Source: Asterias amurensis
Lineage: Eukaryota > Echinodermata > Asteroidea > Forcipulatida > Asteriidae
NCBI RefSeq assembly: GCF_032118995.1
Contig: NC_092659.1
Coordinates: 13,448,177 to 13,512,176, forward strand
DNA: 64,000 nucleotides
Direction: 5' to 3'
Below the pieces are notes generated by a model. The model had not been told where the DNA came from, searched no databases, and saw nothing but the letters and a program-made list of their open reading frames with translations. Of the stretch, positions 11,858 to 20,879 are shown one piece after another (position 1 is the first letter of the stretch; each line of letters begins with the position of its first letter). The position numbers and the translations under genes were made by a program.

Positions 11858-11928
11858 TCAGTGTTCCATCGTCTCAGCCAGTAGTGCGTCAACAAGATCT
11901 TCCGTTGATAACTTCTTGCCTAACATAT
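11858..11928 (-). pseudogene. MIPEP: MIPEP copy A, terminal exon
   Basis: [20 protein letters not shown] ending EH and TGA. One silent difference from 50,356-50,426. The preceding residues of the joined product (AVLVE then N) fit the usual MIPEP C terminus. Confidence 0.8.
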
Positions 11929-12169
11929 CTGGAGGAGAGAGACAAAATGGTGGTTGATTGCATCAATGTACATCCTAGAACTTGCTACATAAATTGTAAA
12001 CTTGGCCTGCAATTGAATGTATCTAAACTAAAAAATTGCTACAAGCGTGTCTTTCACTACCTTGGCTTCAATACGTGACCCACAAGCAGAAGAGGATAGG
12101 TCTTGATTCACCCAATAAAAACCAGCAGCGAAAGCCCCACATGAAAAAAAGGCCAGTGTGTATTCTGCG

Positions 12170-12590
12170 TGAAATGGCTGAGAATATTTCTGTTCCCCCT
12201 GGACAGGATGACAGTCCATGGCCCATACCCATTTGTACCCCTCGATATAGAGAATCAATGGACCCTTCCCATGAAATATGCTAATTACATTCACGCATGC
12301 GTACAGACCCTGTTGGTTGGCAAACACCATAGAGTTGTGCACTAAGCAGACGCGCAATTGCGTGTGCGTCACGCACCCATTAGCCGTGTACAAAACAGCG
12401 CGATGTTCCTTCATTTTGCCAACCAAAACGCAATTTACATATTTCACGGGAAGGGTCTATTATGATCAAGTGACTTGCTCAAGAACACAAGTGTTGCAAC
12501 TGGCAAGACCACGATTTGAACCCACATTCCATGTAAAGTACATAACTTGACGTCATCGCCCTAGATCGCTTGGCCAAGACACCACACAAA
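12170..12590 (-). mobile_element. tRNA-derived SINE in MIPEP copy A, split by a MITE
   Basis: B box gggttcaaatcgtgg on the minus strand, core cacttgtgttcttgagcaag, and body with tccagggggaaca. The copy B counterpart (50,630-50,824) is uninterrupted; here a MITE of about 198 bp sits inside. Confidence 0.75.
12260..12457. mobile_element. MITE nested in SINE, copy A only
   Basis: Inverted ends ggacccttcccatgaaatat and (reverse complement of the right end) gacccttcccgtgaaatatg. Copy B reads straight through (agaatcaattatgatc near 50,697), giving the empty site. The target duplication is very short (AT, or ambiguous). Confidence 0.85.
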
Positions 12591-12618
12591 GTCCAACAAG
12601 AGAACACCTTTAACTTAC

Positions 12619-12814
12619 TTTCCACCAGTACTGCTGGTTCTCTCCCCCCACCGTGAGCTAACATGTCCCATCGATATCTCTCTCCAGTGTCACGACTCAA
12701 GGGGTCAGCAGCAAAACACTGATGCCACACGCTGGACGCAACGGCACGAGACAAGAGGTACGAGTAGTACTTAGCCCCGTAACCGACCAAGTGACCAAAA
12801 CGTAAATGCCATGC
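12619..12814 (-). pseudogene. MIPEP: MIPEP copy A, substrate-binding tyrosine exon
   Basis: [19 protein letters not shown]...[15 protein letters not shown]. One replacement (Ser versus Asn in DPLSRD/DPLNRD) and three silent differences from copy B. Confidence 0.85.
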
Positions 12815-13254
12815 CTGGTGAATGAAAAACGAAAATCACAATTGTCAAGATTTTCAAGGCAAAGACTTAAGCCCGGTTCATACTTCCTGCAAATGAGAAT
12901 GCGATACCAGCTTTGAGCATATGCCTCGATTGCAGGCAGTTATTGTGTTTAGAATATTTGCAATTTTGAAAAAGGTAGTAAATTTACAGCTTATACTGCA
13001 TGGCATTAAACATGTTTAATACAGGGCTCAAGTGTATACCAATCACAGGTTTCCATTAATAAATGTATTGTGTATTCTATGATTCCTCCATAATTTCTGC
13101 TGAATTATAAAGACAATTGAACAACACTTTTTCCAAAGCTGGTCCATAATATTGTGAGACCCGACGTTTTTACTTGTTTTTACTTTCCCTTAATAGTGTT
13201 CAAAAGTGAGTTTGTGAGATTAATAAGACTACGAATAAATGCTGAGACTCTTAC

Positions 13255-13320
13255 CGTTCCGGGTACATATTTAATGCATGAGAACTGATTCTGTACTTCA
13301 CTCAAAATCTCCATTGTGGA
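13255..13320 (-). pseudogene. MIPEP: MIPEP copy A exon (22 codons)
   Basis: [20 protein letters not shown] then GT. Two silent differences from 51,447-51,512. Confidence 0.85.
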
Positions 13321-13945
13321 CTGTAGAGTAGGAAAACAGAAGAAACAAATTATTAAAAAACTATGCTTAATAAAAAAATCTATAGTTGTACAGACACAAT
13401 CATGGGTACACTTGTTGTTAAAAAGACACCAAGTGAACAACCTACAAATAATGAGATGATCTTTGCAGAGTTTGTGTACAACAATCTCAAGCACTTTTAT
13501 TCACAAATAACAATGAGATAACTGCTACATTAGTTGCTTTCAAACTGTTGTTCACAAAATAGACCAAAAGGGAATGTGTACCCATGATTGTGACTGTGCA
13601 CCACTCTGTGGCAGCCATCTTCTTTTCTTCCTTACATTAAAAACATCCAAGTGCCTAACATATAGAGAGATATTGGAGTTTTGTTTTATTTTGTTTTATT
13701 TTAGTTGCCAGCAAACATTAAAATATTACATATTCAAAGGATCTCCATTAAATATAAAGGTTCACATAAACATCTGCTGGCCCGACTTCATGAAATGGCT
13801 ATCACTTACAGTACCAGAGAATTCTGTGCTCAGCGCTTCTTGTAGAGCTACAGTTTCTATGGGGGCATTGGGGGTGTAAGCACAGAAGTTTGGCTATGGT
13901 GTTATTTCTTGCTAGGTGTTTGAATCTGATAGAAATTCTTTTTAA

Positions 13946-14300
13946 AGGAACACGTTGCCTTGGATTGGACCGTTTGTTATGAAATGCACATGGTTATAAA
14001 GATGTTTTAAAAGTAGAATATAATGATCCACACAAGTATCACTCGAAATTGCACGGTTTTCATTTTACGTCGCAAACTAACACGGTCGGCCATTTATGGG
14101 AGTCAAAAATTTGACACACATAAATGGCCAACTGTGTTAGTCGACGAGGTAAAAGGAAAACCATGCAATTTCGAGGCATCTTTGTGTAGATCGTTGTATT
14201 CTTTTTTTACAACATCTTTCTAACCATATTGATTTTATAACAAACGATTACAGAACGCTTTTCAAAGACCAACTCGACCGATCCAAGGCAACATGTTCCT
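13946..14300. mobile_element. TTAA-type MITE, family 2, complete; absent from copy B
   Basis: Inverted ends aggaacacgttgccttggat / atccaaggcaacatgttcct, flanked by TTAA at 13,942-13,945 and 14,301-14,304. Copy B has one TTAA at 51,891-51,894 and no element. It contains an internal inverted repeat around the ctaacacggtcggccattta and taaatggccaactgtgttag segments. Confidence 0.9.
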
Positions 14301-14380
14301 TTAAATCGAGACATCTTTTGAATATACAACCTTTTTTAAATGCTTGACTTCCCCCAGCACTAGGATATTACAATAAAGTG

Positions 14381-14446
14381 CCAGACAGTTCAGTTGGTAG
14401 AGCACTGGCTCAGACGTCACAGGTTCAAATCCTGCTTTAGTTAATT
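14381..14446 (+). mobile_element. tRNA-derived SINE fragment, shared with copy B
   Basis: A box cagttcagttggtagagcac and B box ggttcaaatcc with near-tRNA spacing, but the acceptor ends do not pair, so it is not a tRNA gene. Counterpart at 51,979-52,041 has a decayed A box. Confidence 0.55.
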
Positions 14447-14520
14447 CTTTTCTTTCCTCCCCCAAAATAAGCCATTCATTGAAAAAGTTTCAAGAAACTT
14501 CATTGAAATACTTTTGATAC

Positions 14521-14649
14521 CTTCTTAAGAGGGTGTTCTCCATGGAAGATTTGGTCGAGTATCGAGTAGAAGACTTGAGTTTGCATCTCAAAAGCTGCAA
14601 ACTGCTTTTTGGAAGCACAGAGTTGAGCAATCATGTCCTCTGGTAGGGT
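14521..14649 (-). pseudogene. MIPEP: MIPEP copy A exon (43 codons)
   Basis: [16 protein letters not shown]...[12 protein letters not shown]. Only two silent differences from 52,122-52,250. Donor GTATCA here versus GTAGGA in copy B. Confidence 0.85.
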
Positions 14650-14724
14650 CTACAGGAAAAGCAAAACTTGGATTAAACAAAAATGCCTCGCTGAGATTCA
14701 TCTCATTCTTCTTCAGTTATGGCT

Positions 14725-14858
14725 CCCCACCAGGGAGTTGAGATGGTTTAAGGAGTGGTTTAAGGCCCGGTGACCAGGGGTAATAATGTGAAGCGCTTTG
14801 GGACGCCCTCCGGGTGTGAAAAGCGCTATATAAAAACGGGTTATTATTATTCTTATTA
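14725..14858 (+). mobile_element. SINE 3' fragment, copy A only
   Basis: gtgaagcgctttgggacgcc...aagcgctatataaaaacggg then a (TTA)n tail, flanked by an 8-bp target duplication ttatggct (14,717-14,724 and 14,859-14,866). Copy B has one ttatggct at 52,318-52,325. Confidence 0.85.
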
Positions 14859-15143
14859 TTATGGCTTTGCAACATTCCTTCTGTTTCAGCCATATATTAT
14901 GAGCCTGACATTTGACCTAGGGGGTCCCAACAAAAAAATTAAGCTTCTTGGGGATCTCAAGACCAATCCACACATAAAGTTTGGAGTTGATATGCCAATT
15001 ACTTCTCTGATGCACATAAGTCTCTTGTCATAATACCATACACTTTTCATTGCTGCGTTTGGTACCCCACTCATTTCTTGCTTAGCCAGGAAATTTGTAA
15101 GCGTTTTTCTCATAGAAGTGCTTGAGCAGAAACTATTGCTTAA

Positions 15144-15464
15144 AGAAACTGGACACTATTGGTAATTGTCAAAGACAAGTCTTCTCACTTGCTGTATCTC
15201 AACATATGCATAAAATAACAAACCTGTGAAAATTTGAGCTCAATCGATCATCGAAGTTGCGACATAATAATGAAAGAAAAAACACCTTTGTCACACAAAG
15301 TTGTGTGCTTTCAGATGCTTGATTTTGAGACCTCAAATTCTAAATCTGAGGTCTCGAAATCAAATTCGTGGAAAATTACTTCTTTCTCGAAAACTACGTC
15401 ACTTCAGAGGGAGCTCAGAGGGATAATATATATTTTGAGTAGTTACCAATAGTGTCCACTGCCT
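15144..15464. mobile_element. TTAA-type MITE, family 1, shared; internal deletion in copy A
   Basis: Flanked by TTAA (15,140-15,143 and 15,465-15,468). The counterpart 52,603-52,980 is about 57 bp longer: copy A lost the segment after agggagctc. The internal hairpin is present (gagacctcaaattc...gaggtctcgaaat). Confidence 0.85.
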
Positions 15465-15723
15465 TTAAATATCTCCTGCTGAGCATTATGCAGGATACCT
15501 GCTACAGACAGAACATAGGACATAGTAATTTGGCTGGTAACATTTTTTTATAAAGCACAAGTTAGTTGTGCTTTAACAGCTCCTTTTTGTGTGCTGTACA
15601 AGCAGCTCTATGAATTTGCGCCCTCAAGTCCACCATATCTCCAGAGGCTAATAGATTCATGAAACTACTTCGCCAAGATGTCTTGGGGAGTGAACAAGGG
15701 TCAGCATTTTTGTTCCATCTCAC

Positions 15724-15869
15724 CTGGTTAGTTTTATGGTGTCTTGCTAACTGGCTTAGAACTCGGTAATCATTTGCAAAGTACTCCATCAGTATGGACG
15801 GCACCTCGGCGAAGTCGGTGGCACAACGCGTTCCTGTTACGTGCTGGTAGCGGGTCCTTGCCAGCATTG
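15724..15869 (-). pseudogene. MIPEP: MIPEP copy A, zinc-ligand glutamate exon
   Basis: [15 protein letters not shown]...[13 protein letters not shown]. Differs from copy B by four replacements clustered at the exon end (R/Q, L/F, H/Y, N/D) and four silent changes. Confidence 0.85.
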
Positions 15870-15979
15870 CTAAAACAGACAAGGCAAACTAATGTCATTT
15901 CATGTATATATTTTAATCCAATAGGAGAAGATGAGCAGAGCACATTGCTAAAACGTAAGTACAATCAGGGATTGAATTC

Positions 15980-15998
15980 GGGGGGGGGGGGGGGGGGA
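15980..15998. repeat. Poly-G tract
   Basis: About 19 consecutive G. The copy B counterpart near 53,497 has about 10. Length is prone to assembly error. Confidence 0.8.
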
Positions 15999-16489
15999 TC
16001 AACAAGAACACAGGGCTTGTTGCTAAAAATGATTACTGGACCAGAATCAAAATGAGAAAAACTTCCTGACACAGCTTATCAGACATTCAAGTGTTTTCAT
16101 TTGAATAAATACAAAGAGAAGATTTATCTCATTTTGTCTTTATTAGCATTAAGTGTACTTCTTTAATCCTTACTAAATAGAATTGAAAGGTATTTTTTGA
16201 GTTTCAACATCAACACTTGAAAATGATATACACAGAGGGAGGTATTCTTATTCAATTGAAAAACACAAGTCTGCTGTACTTGTCCGGTCATAGATTTACA
16301 GGCCCCCAACTAAAACTCCTTGCCTCGAGCCAGTGGTCCAGTGTAAAATTCAAGCCCTGACAATTCTTTTCCCAGCTTAAGGCAGCCTGAAAATCATTGA
16401 CTAGCTGTCTGAAACTTTCTTGAATTTTGAAGTGTGAACTTAAAAATAAAACAAAAAAATAATAATTTTTGTACGAGACGTAGCCTTTA

Positions 16490-16805
16490 CATCACAAGGC
16501 CAGATGACCACTTCAAGTGAGGGCTACACTTAACTGATTTAGGATGTCGACCAAAATGAATTGCCGCCAAGGGCATGTTGCCACCTACTCCTGGGGCTGA
16601 AACAGGGTTACAGTTCATAAGGATGTAGGCATGGGTATCATCCACTAGGAGCCTGGTTGGTAGAGCAAAATGCACTACCTTCCCCAGTTTTTACGAAGCA
16701 AAGGGCACAAGTGTCATGACTGGGATTCGCACCCACACTATGCTGCTGACAACACCAGAGTGTGGGTTCGCTGAACTAGATCGCACAGCCACAACACACC
16801 ACATG
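16490..16805 (-). mobile_element. tRNA-derived SINE, shared with copy B
   Basis: Minus-strand A box (gtggctgtgcgatctagttc), B box (gggtgcgaatccc), then the core and a long body. Counterpart at 53,990-54,640, which is interrupted by another element. Confidence 0.75.
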
Positions 16806-16949
16806 CCATTCCCTTTTGCTACGATTTTTGAAAACATCAGTGCTTCTCCATCAAACTGGGTCCGTTTCCATTTTTTGTTTTTTTGTTTTTAGGCCTTGAA
16901 AGACATTTGTACATTACACTGAAAGAAATTATGGGCAAGAGGAACTTAC

Positions 16950-16992
16950 AATGCATTGCATGACCAAACTCATGGAAGAGGTTCTCCACCAT
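16950..16992 (-). pseudogene. MIPEP: MIPEP copy A, HEFGH exon
   Basis: [14 protein letters not shown] plus one base of the next serine codon. Identical in all 43 nt to 54,785-54,827. Acceptor TTCCAG, donor GTAAGT. Homology to copy B stops about 60 bp upstream of this exon. Confidence 0.85.
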
Positions 16993-17049
16993 CTGGAAAA
17001 TAAACCAAAACAACCAAATAATTTTTCTTACTTTTTTTGAGTTGTAGTC

Positions 17050-17950
17050 ACATTTTTACTGGATTTGGTAAAAATAGCATTGTATCTCGATCAATAGACT
17101 TGGGAAAAGGGTGCTTATCTAGTGCAGTTTCACATGGTTTGATTTTATTTCTTTTTTTATATCATGCATCCCGATGCTGTGAAATTAAGAAATGAAAGTG
17201 TTTGGAATGATACCAATGCAGCGGTTTACCGAAACTTGATTGACTTTTGAAATCAATATGCTATTTGTGAGTTGGAGTTTAAATGTCTGGTACATTGATT
17301 TGATTGGTCTAAGAGAACAATTTAATTGGATTCCCCAATTTTTTTTTTTTTTTTAAGTTCACACTTCAAAATTCAAGAAAGTTTCAGACAGCTAGTCAAT
17401 GATTTTCATCCTTAATGTTTTTCTTAAAAAATAGTATTTACATTACATTTTCTTATGCTCTGTAATTTCAATTTCAAACTCAATTCAGTCTCTGGCTGTG
17501 AAGTTTGAATGTTTTTATTTTATTTTAAATAAACCAATAATAATGTAATAATCATTACCTGTTTAGTGTCATCTCCCACCGGTCATGTATTTATATTGTT
17601 GTTTATAATTTATATGTTCTCTTACGTTTACCAGCTTGTCCTTATTTTGTTTAAAGGAATTTAGTTTAATGTGTGGCAAGCCCTATTTTCTATAGGCAAG
17701 TACCTGGGTGCCGGTATTTCTAAGTCATTTCTTTTCCTGCTTTTGTTTGGTTAACTTTGCCGTATTTCTCTTAGTCAACCCCAGCTAGCTTTCATCGCCG
17801 TTTTCGTAAGTAGTGTTTTCTTCATTGTATAATATTCATTGTCACTTATTCCGATTGTATTAAAGTATTGGTTACTGTAAAATTGCTTCCTTTCCATTTC
17901 AATGATCTGGGCGTTTTGTAGTTATTTTTTGGTTCCTCTTAATGCTGTTT
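17050..17950. other. Non-coding stretch between copy A and the piggyBac remnant
   Basis: AT-rich, with a poly-T run near 17,340. At 17,357-17,407 it repeats, inverted, a stretch of copy A near 16,390-16,440 (acttcaaaattcaagaaagt). No gene seen. Confidence 0.5.
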
Positions 17951-17989
17951 ATGTGGGGTACAAAATAGTCCCGTCGCTAGAGCTCTGAC

Positions 17990-18770
17990 ACATCATCTGA
18001 TGATCCACCCATGCCAGTTCAAAGAGGAAGGCGACCTCAAACTCAGCCGCCAATGTCAGAAACAGATCCAGAGAAGTTTGATATCACTACACAGATCCCC
18101 CACAACCCGGACCGGCAAGGGTGGACCAGAGATCTAACAAAACTAAAAACCAAGTCGTTCAAGGGCCCTGGTCCATCTGGGCCAACATTCCAAAGACCAG
18201 AAGAAGACAACCCTGTGGACTATTTTCTTTCTTTTTTTCCAATATTCCTTTTCAATAAAATAGCCAAATACACTAATAAGACAACAAATCCAAAGTTCAG
18301 GTCCCAAACTAATGTACACGAGATAAAGGCCTGGTTTGGAATCAGAATGTTGCAGGGGGTCCACCCCAATACCAACGCTGAGGACGACTTGTCCACGCAC
18401 CCAGGCCTCAGAAACTACCTCGTAATACAAAACACATGCCTTTCCTGAACCTTCAATTAAGTGTAGAATATTACTGTGCTGTACATACACCATTCAAAAC
18501 CAAATGGTACTGCCATGTGTGTACAAAAACAATAGGGTTGTAAACGTGAGTGAATTTTGAATGGATTTGAATGGTGTATCAGCAGGAGGGTTAATGGCCG
18601 TACTGTTACTGAGGGCGTTCGGAAAATGCTGGAGGAGACCATTGACCATTGCCTATCACTGAGCTACAACCTCAGTGGTAAAGGCAAGCAGGTAAAAGAA
18701 GCTTCCAGAAACTTCTCCTGTACAAATAAATATTTGGTTAAGGATATTCGCGTCCTTGGTGGTACATGAT
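17990..18770 (+). pseudogene. PiggyBac-type transposase remnant (internally deleted)
   Basis: ORF 18,011-18,448 has the N-terminal piggyBac domain pattern: NPVDYFLSFFPIFLFNKIAK, then YTN, then VHEIKAWFGIRMLQG and a DLSTHPGLRNYL segment similar to the YWS-D-P motif of the family. A second open stretch, 18,557-18,769, resembles a later part of the catalytic domain (SLSYNLSGKGKQVKEASRNF). Stops and a changed frame separate them and most of the DDD core is missing, so it is not functional. Assignment is from motif recognition only. Confidence 0.6.
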
Positions 18771-19003
18771 TATTGGTTCAAGAAAACAAAAACACGAACA
18801 TGAACAATGAAATACAAAACGATTCCTGATTGGTTTTTTCTCTTGGTTTGTTGTTGTTGTTGTTGTTATTTTCTATGTTGGGTGCTGGTTGAAAATGTGA
18901 AGTATAAAAAGTAGCTATTGTTTTTTCTAGGCTTTTGCTTACATCTTCATAACAAGCAAAAGCTCTAGTTTTGAGAAAAAACAAAAGCTTGTTTCTTGTT
19001 GCC

Positions 19004-19160
19004 TAAATACTAAGTATACAAAGTAGGTAGTGAAATAGAAGGAGCCTGTGCAAGAGCCGTTTCCTTTTTAACCCTGCCACTGAAGATCAAGTAGAAGACC
19101 AAGTTCAAGAGGTGTTGGAAGTGCCAAAGACACCGGGTTCATCCTTTGACACGGCTGTTT
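19004..19160. repeat. Direct repeat unit 1 (about 155 bp; partner 20,236-20,388)
   Basis: Nearly identical to 20,236-20,388, from ctaaatacta to gacacggctg, differing only at the edges. One frame is open and acidic in both units (TEDQVEDQVQEVLEVPKTPG), suggesting that coding sequence was duplicated. Confidence 0.9.
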
Positions 19161-19738
19161 TTTTAAAACCTCGTCAACTAGCTCAGAATCGCATCCTTAC
19201 GGGAACAGATCACTGATCGACCGCATTAAAGGCGACCTGGACAAAAGGACGAACATTCCCGAAATCAAAACCTCCTCAAAGAAACAACTGCCTACAGCGG
19301 ACTTTGAACTCGTAAAGTCCCTGGCTGCAAACGTGGGATCACTCACAACAGCCAAGGTACACATCGACAGACAGATTGTTTCTTTGACAAAAGCTGTCAA
19401 ATTGAAAACACCACCCACTTACATCACTTCGCAGGCAAGACCACCGCACCCTCACCAACGACTCACTTACGAGGAAAGTTTTCAAGCAAACTGGAAAGAC
19501 CTTGAAGCACTACATGGGTCAAGCCTTCGCTAAACTTACCCTTGATCAATACCAGAAATTTCAGTTGGACATTGAAAACCGATTGGCAGAGGCTAGAGAA
19601 AACTCAACCACCCAGCTAAACGAACATTTCAAAACGGAAGACAGCCGAACAACCGCCGAAAAGCTGTTTGGGTTTTTTTCAAGACCAAAACCAGCTCCAG
19701 GCAAGAACAACAAGAGGAAACGAGAAGAAAGCCAATGA
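19150..19738 (+). pseudogene. Unrecognised ORF pair, probably one frameshifted gene
   Basis: One frame is open to 19,533 (IDRIKGDLDKRTNIPEIKT...YEESFQANWKDLEAL) and another from 19,502 to 19,738 (QAFAKLTLDQYQKFQLDIEN...), overlapping by about 30 bp. The second ends with a basic tail (KNNKRKREESQ) like a nuclear localisation signal. Composition looks coding: acidic and basic clusters, predicted helices. I do not recognise the family. Position between the piggyBac remnant and the BEN ORF, and between two direct repeats, suggests a mobile-element cargo or accessory ORF. Confidence 0.45.
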
Positions 19739-20235
19739 CTTTCAACTAAAACAACCGGTCTTTTCAAGACCACCCCATCTCCCAAAGAGAGATTCCAACA
19801 CATTTAAACTGTGTCTATAATTAAATTATTTTGCTATCATTTTAGCGGACATGTTTAATATTTTACTATAAATATACCTTCCCAATACACAATAAACATG
19901 GTTAATCGGAAACATAATAAAACTTAAAAGAAAGTCACTCTCACAAACCCATAGAAAAGCCAATCGCTTTTCCTGCCATTGCTCAACCCTGACCCAACAG
20001 AGACAACTTATTCTGTTATCAGATTTGGCTAATCAAAGTGAACAATTCATAACGAACCTTTCCAGTGATGAACTTTCTACAGATCAGTAAAGGTTTGAAC
20101 TTCGTTCCCACCCCTGCCAAACCAACACGCTGTTCTCTTTTGATAGATATAAACACTTTCAATCGAAGAATGAGAGTAAAATACCTTATGCACAATAAGA
20201 CTTCCCGAACACAACCCTTCAAAACACAACCCGCC

Positions 20236-20388
20236 TAAATACTACGTATACAAAGTAGGTAGTGAAATAGAAGGAGCCTGTGCAAGAGCCGTTTCCTTTT
20301 TAACCCTGCCACTGAAGATCAAGTAGAAGACCAAGTTCAAGAGGTGTTGGAAGTGCCAAAGACACCGGGTTCATCCTTTGACACGGCT
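20236..20388. repeat. Direct repeat unit 2 (partner 19,004-19,160)
   Basis: See unit 1. Here the repeat continues into ADIFGKLIN then a stop, just upstream of the BEN ORF. Confidence 0.9.
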
Positions 20389-20442
20389 GATATTTTTGGA
20401 AAACTCATCAACTAGCTTGGATCCAAAGGCCTGTCACCGGTT

Positions 20443-20872
20443 GTGACCAGTTCACCACTACCTTTGACGTCCCTTATTCGCGTTCCACAGTCCCTATCAC
20501 CAAGATCCCCCACACCGCCGCCGACCAGGGCGCCATCAACGCAACGTACACCAGCACAAGCAACAACCTCATCTCCCAGCTCGACCCTGCCTGATCTTAC
20601 TCCACAAAAGGTGATGCAATTGAAGGCAGGATCGTGCTCCGAGCCAAACTTTGCTTTGGCACTTGTAAGGCTTCTCTTTTCAGAGAGGGAGATGGGGGAG
20701 TCTAACTGTCGTGGTGTACGAGGCAAGAAGCAACTTGACCCCAACCGCCTAGAAACCGTCAGGCGGTTAACATCCAAGGCGTCTGCTCGGTCTCCTATAC
20801 ATTCTGGCAAAAGGAGTGCAGAGTCGCCATTGACGAAGGGTGTAGGAGTCTGAGGAGATCTGAGAAGTCCGA
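20443..20872 (+). pseudogene. BEN-domain ORF with a frameshift
   Basis: BEN domains bind DNA or chromatin in nuclear regulators and also occur in large DNA viruses and transposons. ORF 20,443-20,853 has a Ser/Thr/Pro-rich N terminus (about residues 1-60), then the BEN start: NFALALVRLLFSEREMGESN, a Cys-Arg-Gly turn, GKKQLDPNRLETVRR. The rest of the domain is in another frame at about 20,763-20,872 (SVSYTFWQKECRVAIDEGC), ending RSEKSEK and a stop. One -1 shift near 20,760 would unite them. It could be a broken copy, an assembly indel or a very short intron. Confidence 0.6.
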
Positions 20873-20879
20873 AAAATAA

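Larger units (their letters stand above)
11858..16992 (-). pseudogene. MIPEP: MIPEP 3'-half duplicate (six exons with catalytic HEFGH, no upstream exons)
   Basis: Truncated duplicate of mitochondrial intermediate peptidase, an M3 zinc oligopeptidase that trims octapeptides from imported matrix proteins. Exons 16992-16950, 15869-15724, 14649-14521, 13320-13255, 12814-12619 and 11928-11858 (651 nt, 216 codons plus stop) are open, in phase, with intact GT/AG sites. Kept features: HEFGHAMHS, the downstream glutamate in [23 protein letters not shown] and [10 protein letters not shown]. The family is about 700 residues, so more than half is missing. The first exon happens to begin with ATG, a possible restart. 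By eye it differs from copy B at 17 coding positions, 12 silent. It lacks a recognisable promoter or targeting signal. Called pseudogene because it is truncated, but a small or fused expressed gene cannot be excluded. Confidence 0.75.
9930..17050. repeat. Segmental duplication, copy A (partner at 47,826-54,880, same orientation)
   Basis: Colinear similarity to 47,826-54,880, interrupted only by indels and element insertions. It begins at aaaaaggaataa...caaacatta (9,937 versus 47,829) and ends just after the HEFGH exon, where agttgt is followed by unrelated sequence. Contains six MIPEP exons. The copies are in direct orientation about 38 kb apart. Confidence 0.9.

Noticed and set aside
12036..12140. 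Extra MIPEP exon (open frame in both copies, with an apparent acceptor in copy B and none in A)
   Set aside because: Known MIPEP C termini run directly from the GGGREP segment to the terminal exon. Including this stretch would insert about 25 unrelated residues, and its phase does not fit.
12028..12447. 139-codon minus-strand ORF
   Set aside because: It crosses a SINE and a MITE and overlaps plus-strand frames. No coding signal.
15744..16055. Plus-strand 103-codon ORF
   Set aside because: Antisense shadow of a MIPEP exon that runs into a poly-G tract. Its counterpart at 53,205-53,483 is likewise antisense to the exon.
17990..20872. Endogenous virus integration
   Set aside because: BEN domains occur in some viruses, but no capsid, polymerase or integrase-like sequence is present. 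A transposon or host-gene origin explains the region better.
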